Of a stretch of 64,000 nucleotides of DNA, positions 52,374 to 61,627 are shown in pieces. Location: the NCBI RefSeq assembly GCF_000152845.1, contig NZ_CH902584.1:3761562-3825561 (forward strand). The letters run 5' to 3'. A program made the translations under genes and the position numbers. Within the stretch, counting starts at the first letter, position 1. The number at the start of each line of letters is the position of its first letter. The DNA comes from Roseovarius sp. 217 (GTDB lineage Bacteria > Pseudomonadota > Alphaproteobacteria > Rhodobacterales > Rhodobacteraceae). The notes below the pieces were generated by a model. It ran no database searches, was not told where the DNA came from, and worked only from the letters and a program-made list of their open reading frames with translations.

Positions 52374-53102
52374 ATGAGCACATTGCCCCCGACCCGCCTT
52401 ACTGTGCCGTTGCGCCTCTCGGTCTTTGTTGATGCCGACAATATCTCAGTGACGCACGCCCAGACCATCCTTGATCTGGCCCGCCGTCACGGCGCGCCGG
52501 ACCAGCTGCGCGCCTATGGCAATGTCGGTCTTCTGCCTGATTGGGACAAGGTTCCCGGCTTTCAGTTCATCCATTCCGGCAGCGGCAAGAATGCCACCGA
52601 CATGCTGATGTGCATCGACGCGATGGAACGCGCGCTCTCAGATCAATGCGCGGCGGTGCTTTTGGTCAGTTCGGATCAGGATTTCACCCATCTTGCCACC
52701 CGTTTGCGGGGCTATGGGCTGACCGTGATCGGAGCGGGAGAGGCCAAGACGCTCGAGAGATTTCGCGCGGCGTGTTCGGAGTTTCAAGTGCTTTCGTTCA
52801 ACCCACCAATTTCCACGCCGGTATCGCAAGCAAAGTCAGAAGCCGCGCCGCCAGTCTACGTCACAGACTTGGATCAGAAAATCCGCAACGTGATACGAGA
52901 CTGCAAGGATCCAAGCGGGTTGGAAGTCAGAATACTATCGACGCGCATGTTCAGGGATCAGGGCGTGAAGCTTAGCGACATACACGTAAAAAACTGGCGC
53001 GCCTACCTTTCAAAATACCCTGACCTCTACACGCTTGACTCCAAGGGGCCAAACGCCAAGGTGCGCTACAGGCCCGAAGCCTTCCGCAACGCGCCCGCCT
53101 GA
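52374..53102 (+). CDS. NYN domain protein with C-terminal LOTUS/OST-HTH domain
   Basis: A 242-residue protein. Residues about 14-140 form a NYN (PIN-like) nuclease fold with conserved acids: FVDADNIS, ATDMLMCIDAM and VSSDQDFTHLA. Residues about 160-235 resemble a LOTUS/OST-HTH RNA-binding domain. This domain pair is typical of LabA/YacP-type predicted RNases. The second half is visibly less GC-rich in codon choice than its neighbours, so part of it may be recently acquired. Targets are unknown. Confidence 0.85.
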   Translation: MSTLPPTRLTVPLRLSVFVDADNISVTHAQTILDLARRHGAPDQLRAYGNVGLLPDWDKVPGFQFIHSGSGKNATDMLMCIDAMERALSDQCAAVLLVSSDQDFTHLATRLRGYGLTVIGAGEAKTLERFRAACSEFQVLSFNPPISTPVSQAKSEAAPPVYVTDLDQKIRNVIRDCKDPSGLEVRILSTRMFRDQGVKLSDIHVKNWRAYLSKYPDLYTLDSKGPNAKVRYRPEAFRNAPA

Positions 53103-53232
53103 AACACTCCGTTTGTCGTCAAGACTTATCACCACTTCTGGGTCTGATCTGACCTTGGTCATAAGCGCCCCCGCGCGGAACAAGGCGCGGTACGCGCCGC
53201 CGCGCGCATCGCCAAAAATGGACCTTCCCCCC

Positions 53233-54795
53233 TCAGAAATCCGTCGGTGCCCCGCCCTCTGCCTTGCGGCGTGCCACGAAATCCGCCAGTTCCTCGCGCA
53301 CGGCGTCTTCCATCGGCGGCGGCTCGAACCCGGCGATGATGTCCTGAAACACCTGATGGGCGCGCGCGGGGGTCCAGACCGCGCCGGCCGCCTCCCAGGC
53401 CTCGTAATTGCGCCAATCGCTGAGGAAGGGCTGATAGAAGGCGGTGGTATAGCGGTCCTGCGTGTGCTGGATGCCGAAGAAATGCCCCTTGTCACCGACC
53501 TCGCGGATGGCCTCTATGGCGATGTCATCGGGTTCGGTGGCCGTCAGCATCGGGTCCATATAGCGTTGGATTTGCTGCAAGATTTCGCAATCCATGATGA
53601 ACTTCTCCGGGGATGCAATCAACCCGCCCTCGAGCCATCCGGCGGCGTGATAGACCATATGCGCCCCTGCCTGCACTGCGGACCAGAGGCTGTTGGAGGT
53701 TTCCCACATGGACTGACCGTCGGGCACGTTGGCCGCACAGACGCCCGAGGCGCGCATCGGCAGCTTGTAGAACCGCGCCAATTGCCCGGTCATCTGGGTG
53801 GCGCGCATATATTCGGGCGTGCCAAAGGCGGGTGCGCCGGATTTCATGTCGACATTGCTGGTAAAGGTGCCAATGGCACAGGGCGCGCCGGGGCGGATGA
53901 GTTGCGCCAGAACCACAGCACAGAGCGCCTCGGCAATGGATTGCGCCACCGCCCCCGCCATCGTCACCGGCGCCATTGCGCCCGCCAGCGTGAAGGGTGT
54001 GACCACAAGCCCCTGCCCCCGCCGCGCCAGCCGCATCCAACCATCCAGCATCGGATAGTCGTGTTTCAACGGCGAGGTCGAGTTGATGTTGGTATACATC
54101 CGTGGCGTCGCCTCGAATTCCTCGTGGCTGAGGCCGCCCGCAATCCGCACCATCTCCATCACGTCCTCGACCCGCTCTGCGCCCAGGCTATAGGCATGCA
54201 TCGCCTTGTCGGTCAGCGTCAGCTTGTCGTAGAGCACGTCGAGATGCCGGACGCTGGCGTGAATGTCCTGCGGTTCCACCGGGTAGCCGCCCGCGAAATG
54301 GATGCAGTTGAAATACTGCGTCAGTTTCAACAGGTTCTGGCACATCTCGCGGGTGCCCGAGACCTTGCGCCCGATCTTCATATCCCAGTAACTCGGCGGC
54401 GAGGAGACATTGCCGAAATTGAGATGATTGCCTCCGATAGTGATCTGCCGCTCGGGATTGCGCGGCGTGATGGTCCAGCTTTCCGGTGCCTTTCCGATCA
54501 TCTCCATGACGAAATCGCGGCCCATGCGGACATTCTCGCCATTGATCTCGCAGCCACCCGAGGCGCGCAGGATTTCGACCGCTTCGGGGTTGAGGAACTC
54601 GATCCCGATCTCTTCGAGAATGCGCATCGCCCCATCGTGAATCGCCAGCACGCCCACATCGGACAACGGCTCGGTCGGTCGGTCGCGGTTGATGGGCGGG
54701 TTCCATGGCATCTGTTCGATGACAGCGCTGCCCCGGCGGGCGGCCCCGCCTGCGCGTCCGCCACTACGTGTTCTACGTTTGAGATCTTCGACCAT
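53233..54795 (-). CDS. MttB family (non-pyrrolysine) methyltransferase
   Basis: A 520-residue TIM-barrel protein of the trimethylamine methyltransferase MttB superfamily, with an in-frame coding sequence and no internal TAG, so it is a non-Pyl member. Such proteins demethylate quaternary amines (for example glycine betaine or carnitine) to a corrinoid protein. No corrinoid protein or MtgA-like gene is adjacent, so substrate is unassigned. GGAGGG sits 6 nt before ATG 54795. An Arg/Gly-rich N-terminal tail (about 1-25) precedes the domain. The 130 nt to the NYN gene contain GC-rich inverted repeats only. Confidence 0.88.
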   Translation of the reverse strand: MVEDLKRRTRSGGRAGGAARRGSAVIEQMPWNPPINRDRPTEPLSDVGVLAIHDGAMRILEEIGIEFLNPEAVEILRASGGCEINGENVRMGRDFVMEMIGKAPESWTITPRNPERQITIGGNHLNFGNVSSPPSYWDMKIGRKVSGTREMCQNLLKLTQYFNCIHFAGGYPVEPQDIHASVRHLDVLYDKLTLTDKAMHAYSLGAERVEDVMEMVRIAGGLSHEEFEATPRMYTNINSTSPLKHDYPMLDGWMRLARRGQGLVVTPFTLAGAMAPVTMAGAVAQSIAEALCAVVLAQLIRPGAPCAIGTFTSNVDMKSGAPAFGTPEYMRATQMTGQLARFYKLPMRASGVCAANVPDGQSMWETSNSLWSAVQAGAHMVYHAAGWLEGGLIASPEKFIMDCEILQQIQRYMDPMLTATEPDDIAIEAIREVGDKGHFFGIQHTQDRYTTAFYQPFLSDWRNYEAWEAAGAVWTPARAHQVFQDIIAGFEPPPMEDAVREELADFVARRKAEGGAPTDF

Positions 54796-54894
54796 GTGAC
54801 GCCCTCCGGTGCTCGTTTGACCTCACGAAACACCGCGCAAGGCAGCGTCACATGCCGCTTTGCGACTTATGCTGTCGTTTTTGTTTTTTGCGCA

Positions 54895-55782
54895 TCACGT
54901 TTGCCGCGCCATGCGCCGCCGCCCGGTCTGCCAGAGGTAGAGCGCCAGACTGATCACCACGATCACACCCCCCGCCAGCATCATGGGCGTCGGCCCCTCG
55001 CCCGTGCCCAGCCAGACCCAGAGCGGCCCCAACACCGTTTCAAGAAGGAGCAACAGGCTCACATTCGAGGCATGGGTGTAGCGTGAGGCAAGCGACAGCG
55101 AAAAGAACGACACCGGCAGGATCACGAGGCCACAGATCGCAATCGCCCAGACCTCGCCCTGCAGCATCAATGCAGGCCCGGTGACGATCACGCCAGAGGC
55201 CCCGGCCAGCACCGCGCCCAACCCGATCACCAAGAGGATCGGGATTTGTGGCTGCGCCCGCAGGATCACGAAATTGAGCGCCAGCACCATCGCCACGCCC
55301 AGTCCCGCCAATGCCCCCCAGAGGGCGGCGCGATCCAGTGTCACCTCACCGTGCCCGCCGCCAAAGACCGCCAGCGCGATGCCCGCCAGGACGACGGCAA
55401 TGGTGATCCATGTGGCGATGCGCGTCGGCTCTCCGATGATGAGCCGGGCAAAGAGGGCCGCGAACACCGGTACGGTCGCCACGGCACAGAGCACGACAGC
55501 GACCGGCGCATTGGCGATGCCAAGGCTGAAGAGCGTGGCATTGGCATATTGGCAGACCACGACGCCAATCCCGTAACCGCTCACCAGAAGGCCCAGATCA
55601 CGCAACCGATGCTTGGAGGTCAGACCCCAGAGGATCAGGAACACCAGCCCCATCAGCAACCCGCGCCAACCGACCATCTGATAGCCGCCCATACCCGACC
55701 ACCGCATGAAAAGCGCATCCGGCGTGAGCATCAGCGCACCGAAGGTCGCCAGCGCCAGCCCGAACAGGGGATGTTGCCTCAT
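54895..55782 (-). CDS. EamA/DMT family transporter
   Basis: A 295-residue membrane protein with about ten hydrophobic helices in two EamA repeats. ATG 55782 overlaps the stop of the HAD gene as ATGA; the earlier frame is a shadow. Substrate unknown. Last gene of DUF3572-HAD-EamA. The 99 nt to mttB include a T-rich run near 54880-54892. Confidence 0.86.
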   Translation of the reverse strand: MRQHPLFGLALATFGALMLTPDALFMRWSGMGGYQMVGWRGLLMGLVFLILWGLTSKHRLRDLGLLVSGYGIGVVVCQYANATLFSLGIANAPVAVVLCAVATVPVFAALFARLIIGEPTRIATWITIAVVLAGIALAVFGGGHGEVTLDRAALWGALAGLGVAMVLALNFVILRAQPQIPILLVIGLGAVLAGASGVIVTGPALMLQGEVWAIAICGLVILPVSFFSLSLASRYTHASNVSLLLLLETVLGPLWVWLGTGEGPTPMMLAGGVIVVISLALYLWQTGRRRMARQT

Positions 55783-56471
55783 GCAGTCAACCAAGCCGGG
55801 ATATGGCCGATGTCGGGCAGCACGATATCGGCGAGCGTTTCCAGATCGCCGCGCGTGGCAGTGCCGGTCAGCACACCCACGCATTGCATCCCCGCTGCGC
55901 GCCCCGCCATCAGGTCATGGGTGCTGTCACCCACCATGACCACGCGGGCAGGCTCCATGCCCATAGCGCGGGCAAAGGCCAGAAGCGGCCCCGGCGCCGG
56001 CTTGGCCCCATAGCCGGAATCAAACCCGGCGATGAAATCGAAATGCGCCAGCACACCTGCCGCAGTCAGATGCGCGCGCGCCCCGTATTCGCTGTCATTG
56101 GTCATCACACCCAGCCGCAGCCCCCGCGCTGCAAGCCCTTCAAGATAGGGGGCCAGCGGCACGGCAGGGGCTAAGGGCGCGGTGCCCGAGGTCAGCAGCA
56201 GATGTTCCTCGATCTCTTCAATCGCGCGCCCCGGCAGGGCGCGCCCCAAACATTCGGCAGCCGCACGGTTGGTGCCCGCGATGATCGGGCTTGTGGGCCG
56301 AAACAGGCGCGCGTCCAAATCGTAATGTATTTCCTGCGCCAAGCGGTCCATGATGGCGGGATCGCCCGTTGCCAGATCGTGAATGACGCCATGCGCCCAA
56401 ACGCTCCAGGTGGCGTGGAAATCAAAGAGCGTGCCGTCCTTGTCAAAGAGGACGCCGTCGGCGCGGCTCAT
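55779..56471 (-). CDS. HAD family hydrolase, phosphoglycolate phosphatase-like
   Basis: A 230-residue HAD phosphatase with motif I FDKDGTLFDF (residues 8-17), motif II VMTNDSE, and motif III/IV in VVMVGDSTHDLMAGRAAG. A helical cap lies between motifs I and II. Sequence is nearest the Gph/PGP group, but substrate is not determinable. ATGA overlaps on both sides. Confidence 0.87.
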   Translation of the reverse strand: MSRADGVLFDKDGTLFDFHATWSVWAHGVIHDLATGDPAIMDRLAQEIHYDLDARLFRPTSPIIAGTNRAAAECLGRALPGRAIEEIEEHLLLTSGTAPLAPAVPLAPYLEGLAARGLRLGVMTNDSEYGARAHLTAAGVLAHFDFIAGFDSGYGAKPAPGPLLAFARAMGMEPARVVMVGDSTHDLMAGRAAGMQCVGVLTGTATRGDLETLADIVLPDIGHIPAWLTA

Positions 56472-56752
56472 GTCCAGCTCATCTGTGCGCCGCCCGGCAG
56501 CGCCGCGCGCGCCATCATCGGCGTCTCGTATTTCAATCCCTGCGCATCGCAGAAGCCAACAACCCAGGCATCATCCATCATCAGGAAATCCAGCACTGCG
56601 CCCAAAAACTCCGGCTCTGTCGCGCGTGCCCGCACATCGTCCTGCGAGGCCCCCGTCGCCCCCAGAAACACAGGCAAGAGATCGTCCTGACCGGCCAGCC
56701 AACTGAGAGCCTGCAACGCGATTGTTTCGGCGGTTTCCTGCTGCATCGTCAT
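56468..56752 (-). CDS. DUF3572 family protein
   Basis: A 94-residue helical protein of the alphaproteobacterial DUF3572 family (ETAETIALQALSWLAGQDDLLPVFL, FLMMDDAWV). Function unknown. ATG 56752 or 56746 are the likely starts; a longer frame to 56806 would intrude on the pleD promoter. It is first in the operon with the HAD and EamA genes and divergent from the PleD-like gene. Confidence 0.82.
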   Translation of the reverse strand: MTMQQETAETIALQALSWLAGQDDLLPVFLGATGASQDDVRARATEPEFLGAVLDFLMMDDAWVVGFCDAQGLKYETPMMARAALPGGAQMSWT

Positions 56753-56838
56753 CCCGGTTAATTTCTGGAAAGGTTTTCTTAACCTCTGCAATGGATAGTG
56801 AACCAATCGTAAAGGGCAAGAGCAAAGGCGCTACGTCC

Positions 56839-58230
56839 ATGTCAGGTAGAATTCTGATCGTCGACGATCTTGCGACCAATCGGATCGAGTTGAAGGTCAA
56901 ACTTTGCGCTGCGCATTACGAGGTTTTACAGGCGTATTCGGCCAAAGAGGCCATGACGCTCGCGGTGCGGGACCGTCCTGATCTCATCCTCGCCAATGCC
57001 CGTCTTGCCGATGTCACGGCGACAGAGTTCGTGACCGCACTGCGCCGCTCCGACGCGGTGCGGGGCATTCCGGTCATGCTCTTGCAGCCCGGCACCTGTC
57101 AGACGGAACGCCGTGCCGCACTCTGTGCCGGGGCGGATGACATTCTGATCAAACCGGTGTCCGAGGCGTTGCTTTTGGCACGATTGCGCAACCTCTTGCG
57201 GCAATATCACAGCGAATTGGAACTCAGTGGCCAGATTGGCACCGCACAGGCCTTGGGATTTGCCGAGGCGCATGCCGGTTTCGATCTGCCGGGACGCATC
57301 GGCATCATCGCAAGATCACGCACCGAGGCACATGCCCTGCAAAGCTGTCTCGCCGGGGGCTCGATCCACGGCACCAGCATAATCGACATGGATCACGCGC
57401 CGCCCCTTTCGGGGATGCAGCCGTCTGCCGATATCTACTTGCTGCGCATCGCCGCTGTCGACTCAGAAGAAGGGTTACGCCTGTTGGCGGAATTGAAGAC
57501 GGCGCAACGCACCCGGTGCAGCCCGGTTATCGTGCTCTTGGATGCCGAGGCAGACTCCCTTGCGGTGACGCTGTTGGATATGGGGGCGGATGACGTCATC
57601 AATGGCCAGTCGGATCACGAAGAACTGATCCTGCGCATCGCCACGCAACTGCGGCGCAAGCGGCGTGCAGAACGGCTTCGGGCGGCGTTGCGCGATGGGC
57701 TGAAGGCGGCGATGATTGACCCGCTTACGGGCGCGCATAACCGCCGGTTCGCCCTACCCTTCCTGCAACGGGTGATAGAAACGAGCCGGAGCACCGGCAA
57801 GAGCTTTGCCGTGATGGTCGCCGATCTCGACTTTTTCAAACAGGTCAATGACCGATACGGTCATGCGGCAGGCGACCGGGTGCTCTGCGAAGTGACGCGC
57901 CATCTTCGGGCGCATCTGCGCGAGGGCGACATGCTCGCCCGTATTGGCGGCGAGGAGTTTCTGATCGTGACGCCTGCGACCACCCGCCTGCGCGCCCAAC
58001 GCACCGCCGACCGGCTTTGCGCCATGATCGCTCAGACCCCGATCACCCTCTCGGGGCACAAAGCCACGCTGCATGTGACCGTGTCGATTGGTGTCACAAT
58101 GGCCAATCCCTCCCCTAGCCGGGCCGCTCCGCCTGTCGGTCAATTGCTGGAAGAGGCGGATCGCGCGCTCTATGCGGCCAAGGCACAGGGCCGCAACACT
58201 GTCACCTTCTGCGCCCGGTCCGCCGCCTGA
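56839..58230 (+). CDS. pleD: PleD-like response regulator diguanylate cyclase
   Basis: A 463-residue protein with REC1 (about 1-125), a divergent REC2-like domain (about 145-265) and GGDEF (about 290-455). The cyclase motif is IGGEEF, with I-site REGD five residues earlier, so it should be active and product-inhibited. REC1 keeps the acidic pair (VDD, 8-10) and Lys (IKP), but the phosphoacceptor at position 53 is Asn (LANARL), not Asp, and the switch Thr is also lost. Phosphorylation control at this site is therefore unlikely. ATG 56839 is preferred; ATG 56791 would add 16 residues. Confidence 0.9.
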   Translation: MSGRILIVDDLATNRIELKVKLCAAHYEVLQAYSAKEAMTLAVRDRPDLILANARLADVTATEFVTALRRSDAVRGIPVMLLQPGTCQTERRAALCAGADDILIKPVSEALLLARLRNLLRQYHSELELSGQIGTAQALGFAEAHAGFDLPGRIGIIARSRTEAHALQSCLAGGSIHGTSIIDMDHAPPLSGMQPSADIYLLRIAAVDSEEGLRLLAELKTAQRTRCSPVIVLLDAEADSLAVTLLDMGADDVINGQSDHEELILRIATQLRRKRRAERLRAALRDGLKAAMIDPLTGAHNRRFALPFLQRVIETSRSTGKSFAVMVADLDFFKQVNDRYGHAAGDRVLCEVTRHLRAHLREGDMLARIGGEEFLIVTPATTRLRAQRTADRLCAMIAQTPITLSGHKATLHVTVSIGVTMANPSPSRAAPPVGQLLEEADRALYAAKAQGRNTVTFCARSAA

Positions 58231-59217
58231 TCACCTGTCCTGTCCCAGCCGGAAGGCGCGCGGCGACTGCCCCCATGCCTCGACAAAGGCACGGGTAAAG
58301 GCGCTCCGGCTGGCGAATCCCACCATCTGCGCCACCCGCTTGACCGGCACACGCTGATCGACCAAGAGCTGTGCGGCCCGCGCCAGACGCAGCGCCCGGA
58401 GAAACCCCATCGGACCCTGTCCATAAGTCGCCTGAAACCGCTCGGCAAAGCGCGACCGGCTCATGCCCGCCGCTTCGGCGAGGCTCTCGAGTGCATGGGG
58501 CGCGCCGGGATCTTCCAGCATCGCACAGAGCGCCCGCCACAGCCCCGGATCGGCCAGCGCGCCCAGCCAGAGCACCGCCGGATCGCCTGCCTCGAGCCGT
58601 CCGCGCAGCATCTCGATCACGCATTGCAAGAGCAGCACCCGCACCATGGCCCGACCACCGGGGCGCTCTTGTGTGACCTCGCTCATCAGCGTCTCCATCG
58701 CGCGGGCCGCGCCCGGCGTCGTCGTCAGATCAAGGGTCAATGGCGCGCGCATCAGATCAATCAGACCATGTGTGCCGCGCAAGCCCAGATTCAGGCGGGC
58801 GCAAAGCACGACCATCGTGCCCTCGCCCTCGCCTCGTGCGACATGTTCTTCGAGATCAAGCCCCGCAGGTCGACACTCGGGCAGGCCTGTCGCCCCCGTG
58901 CCATTATGACTGAGCGAATGGCGCGCGCAGGATGGCACCAGTACCATCCGGCCCGGGGCCAGGAGAATGGCGGCGTGATCTTGCAGGCTCAGATGCCCCT
59001 CGCCGCTCAGGACATAATGCAGTGTCGCCCCCGGAACCCGCCCCAACCCAAGGCTGCACATCCCCTCCAACGCACAGAGCGCGAAAGGTTCGGGCTGAAT
59101 ATCCAGCTCGCTCAGGATGCGGTCATGGGCCGCTGTGATGTGCTCAGGGACAGGCATAGACAAACAGTGCCACGCCTCGGCGGCATTGGCACGAAAATAA
59201 GATGTGACGCCCCGCAT
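58231..59217 (-). CDS. AraC family transcriptional regulator with cupin domain
   Basis: A 328-residue regulator with an N-terminal cupin-type sensing domain (about 40-200) and a C-terminal AraC double HTH (about 225-325; MSRSRFAERFQATYGQGPMGFLRALRLARA). The start is uncertain: ATG 59217 and ATG 59157 both lack clear Shine-Dalgarno sequences. It diverges, with a 67-nt gap, from the exported isochorismatase-like gene and likely regulates it. Confidence 0.87.
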   Translation of the reverse strand: MRGVTSYFRANAAEAWHCLSMPVPEHITAAHDRILSELDIQPEPFALCALEGMCSLGLGRVPGATLHYVLSGEGHLSLQDHAAILLAPGRMVLVPSCARHSLSHNGTGATGLPECRPAGLDLEEHVARGEGEGTMVVLCARLNLGLRGTHGLIDLMRAPLTLDLTTTPGAARAMETLMSEVTQERPGGRAMVRVLLLQCVIEMLRGRLEAGDPAVLWLGALADPGLWRALCAMLEDPGAPHALESLAEAAGMSRSRFAERFQATYGQGPMGFLRALRLARAAQLLVDQRVPVKRVAQMVGFASRSAFTRAFVEAWGQSPRAFRLGQDR

Positions 59218-59284
59218 TCGGGACGCAAAGGCACATTAGCCCTGTCACAGTCAAGGCACTCACACATCACTCAGGAGAGAGACC

Positions 59285-60097
59285 ATGTGCAATTGCCCCG
59301 ATCACAACCACGATAAGACCCTCACCCGCCGTCAGGCGCTGACCGGCACTGTGGCCCTTGCCGCCGCCGCGACCGGCCTTGCCGCCACCGGCGCACAGGC
59401 GCAGGACAATCCCTACGCGGAGCCGGCAGAGCCAGCCCTTCCGCCCAGCGACATGAAAATCGACCTCGCCCGTGTCGCCCTAGTGGTTACCGACCCGCAA
59501 AACGATTTTCTCAGCCCCAATGGCGTCACTTGGGGCGTGGTCGGCGCCAGCGTCGAGCGTCACAACACCGTCGCCAATATCGAGAGCCTGTTCAAAGCGG
59601 CCAAGGCTGCGGGCATCACGGTCGCCGTGTCGCCGCATTACTACTACCCCACCGATCATGGCTGGAAATTCGAAGGCGCGCTCGAAAAACTGATGCACAA
59701 GATCGGCATGTTCGACCGCAAGGACCCACTGTCGCTGGACGGCTTCGAAGGCTCCGGCGCCGATTTCCTCGATCTTTACAAACCCTATATCCATGATGGC
59801 AAGACCATTGTCTCGTCGCCGCATAAACTCTACGGGCCCGAGCATAATGACCTAGCCCTGCAACTGCGCAAGCGGGGCATTGATCAGGTGATCCTTGCGG
59901 GCATGTCCGCCAATCTCTGCACCGAGAGCCATATGCGTGAATTGCTGGAGCAGGGCTTTGAGGTGGCTGTGATCAAGGACGCTACCGCCGCCGCCATGCT
60001 GCCCGAAGGCGATGGCTATCTCGCGGCGCTGATCAACTTCCGCTACATGGCCAACGCCGTCTGGAGCACTGAAGAGGTCGTGGCGATGCTGGGCTGA
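59285..60097 (+). CDS. Tat-exported isochorismatase-like cysteine hydrolase
   Basis: A 270-residue protein with a twin-arginine signal (LTRRQALTG at 13-21, hydrophobic stretch, AQAQ cleavage region near 37-40) and an isochorismatase fold: Asp in VVTDPQNDFLSP and nucleophile Cys in AGMSANLCTESHMRELL. Related enzymes hydrolyse amides or imides. The N terminus before the Tat motif, MCNCPDHNHDK, is rich in Cys and His. A clear terminator follows. Substrate unknown. Confidence 0.87.
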   Translation: MCNCPDHNHDKTLTRRQALTGTVALAAAATGLAATGAQAQDNPYAEPAEPALPPSDMKIDLARVALVVTDPQNDFLSPNGVTWGVVGASVERHNTVANIESLFKAAKAAGITVAVSPHYYYPTDHGWKFEGALEKLMHKIGMFDRKDPLSLDGFEGSGADFLDLYKPYIHDGKTIVSSPHKLYGPEHNDLALQLRKRGIDQVILAGMSANLCTESHMRELLEQGFEVAVIKDATAAAMLPEGDGYLAALINFRYMANAVWSTEEVVAMLG

Positions 60098-60142
60098 CAC
60101 CCGTCGCCACTTTGCCTGCCTGCCGGGGATGACAGGCAAGCC

Positions 60143-60180
60143 GCCCGCGTGGATCACGGACCGCGCGGGCATTTTCATTT
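60143..60180 (+). terminator. Rho-independent terminator after the isochorismatase-like gene
   Basis: Stem GCCCGCG (60143-60149) with CGCGGGC (60164-60170), followed by ATTTTCATTT. Located 46 nt past the stop codon and before mtnP. Confidence 0.78.
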
Positions 60181-60234
60181 GCCGCGAACCGTCGTAACCA
60201 TGAGCGCAAGGGGCATCAGACAGGACAGCAGCAT

Positions 60235-61110
60235 ATGACGCAGACCATGATCGGGGTGATCGGCGGTTCCGGGCTTTATGAGATTGACGGGCTGCAAGAG
60301 GCCGAATGGCGCTCGGTTGAGACTCCATGGGGCGCGCCCTCGGATGCAATCCTGACTGGCACGCTCGACGGGGTGCCGATGGCCTTTCTCCCCCGCCACG
60401 GGCGCGGCCATGTGCATAGCCCCTCTTCCGTCCCCTACCGCGCCAATATCGACGCGCTCAAGCGTCTGGGCGTCACGGATGTCATCAGCGTCTCGGCCTG
60501 CGGTTCCTTCCGCGAGGATCTGGCACCGGGCGATTTCGTCCTTGTCGATCAATATATCGACCGCACCTTTGCGCGCGAGAAATCCTTCTTCGGCCCCGGC
60601 TGCGTGGGCCATGTCAGCGTGGCGCATCCCACATGTCCGCGCCTGTCGGACGCCTGTGAGGCGGCAGCAGAGGATGCAGGCATCACCGTGCATCGCGGCG
60701 GCACCTATCTTGCCATGGAAGGCCCGCAATTCTCGACGCTTGCCGAATCGAAACTCTACCGCACGGTCTGGGGCTGCGACGTCATCGGCATGACCGGCAT
60801 GCCCGAGGCCAAGCTCGCCCGCGAGGCGGAACTCTGCTACGCCTCCGTCGCCATGATCACCGACTATGACAGCTGGCATCCGGATCACGGCGCGGTCGAT
60901 ATCACCGCCATCATTGCCACCCTCACCGGCAATGCCGACAAGGGCCGCAACATGGTGCGCCGCCTGCCCGCCCTTTTAGGCCCCGACCGCGCACCTTGCC
61001 CGCATGGCTGTGACCGGGCACTCGATTTTGCCCTGATCACCGCCCCCGAGAAACGCGACCCAACGCTTATGGCGCGGCTCGATGCGGTGGCGGGGCGGGT
61101 GCTGGGCTGA
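60235..61110 (+). CDS. mtnP: S-methyl-5'-thioadenosine phosphorylase
   Basis: Phosphorolysis of methylthioadenosine, a by-product of polyamine or homoserine-lactone synthesis, to adenine and methylthioribose-1-phosphate. The 291-residue protein has IGGSGLYEIDGL (9-20), FLPRHGRGHVHSPSSVPYRANI and the substrate loop MEGPQFSTLAES, of the MtnP/PNP family 2. apt nearby can recover the adenine produced. Confidence 0.94.
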   Translation: MTQTMIGVIGGSGLYEIDGLQEAEWRSVETPWGAPSDAILTGTLDGVPMAFLPRHGRGHVHSPSSVPYRANIDALKRLGVTDVISVSACGSFREDLAPGDFVLVDQYIDRTFAREKSFFGPGCVGHVSVAHPTCPRLSDACEAAAEDAGITVHRGGTYLAMEGPQFSTLAESKLYRTVWGCDVIGMTGMPEAKLAREAELCYASVAMITDYDSWHPDHGAVDITAIIATLTGNADKGRNMVRRLPALLGPDRAPCPHGCDRALDFALITAPEKRDPTLMARLDAVAGRVLG

Positions 61111-61186
61111 TCGCACCTGCTCAACTCTTCGCGCGTGGGCTGTCACACCACTGGACGCCCGCGCGCGCCATGCCCACAACAGGGGC

Positions 61187-61567
61187 ATGGCACATCTCAT
61201 CGACAAACTCACCGATCAAAACTGGCGCTATGCCATGGGCCGCCGGTTTGAGGCGCTCACCGATGAGATATTTCAGGTCATCCGCTGGGTTCTGGTGGTG
61301 GGCTTTGCCAGCTATCTGGCGCGCACCAATGATCAGCCCATCCTCACCGTCACCTATTGGTGTCTCTCGGCGCTGCTCTTTGGCTATATCGCCTCGCGAT
61401 TTCTTTTGCGGCCTGAAATCGCCTTTCTCGGCAATCCGGAGGGGCGGCTTGCTCAGCTGGCCCAATCGGCCCTCAATTTCCTCCTTTGCATCGTGGTCTT
61501 TGGCCTTACCCTCTGGGCCATCAGCACCCTGACCGAGGTCATCGCCCTCTATCGCACCACGCACTGA
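61187..61567 (+). CDS. Hypothetical small membrane protein
   Basis: A 126-residue protein with about three hydrophobic segments (near 31-48, 52-70 and 92-114), starting MAHLIDKLTDQNWRYAMGRR. No family recognised. AGGGGC precedes ATG 61187; the open frame extending upstream overlaps the end of mtnP and is not needed. It lies between mtnP and apt. Confidence 0.72.
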   Translation: MAHLIDKLTDQNWRYAMGRRFEALTDEIFQVIRWVLVVGFASYLARTNDQPILTVTYWCLSALLFGYIASRFLLRPEIAFLGNPEGRLAQLAQSALNFLLCIVVFGLTLWAISTLTEVIALYRTTH

Positions 61568-61627
61568 GCGCTTGCGCCCACGCGCGCCCTGAGCCACAAC
61601 CCTGCCGCAGCCAGCCGGAGCCACGCC

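Noticed and set aside
53103..53232. GC-rich inverted repeats between the NYN and mttB-like genes.
   Set aside because: Alternating CG-rich runs pair in several ways, and no single stable stem followed by T residues is evident.
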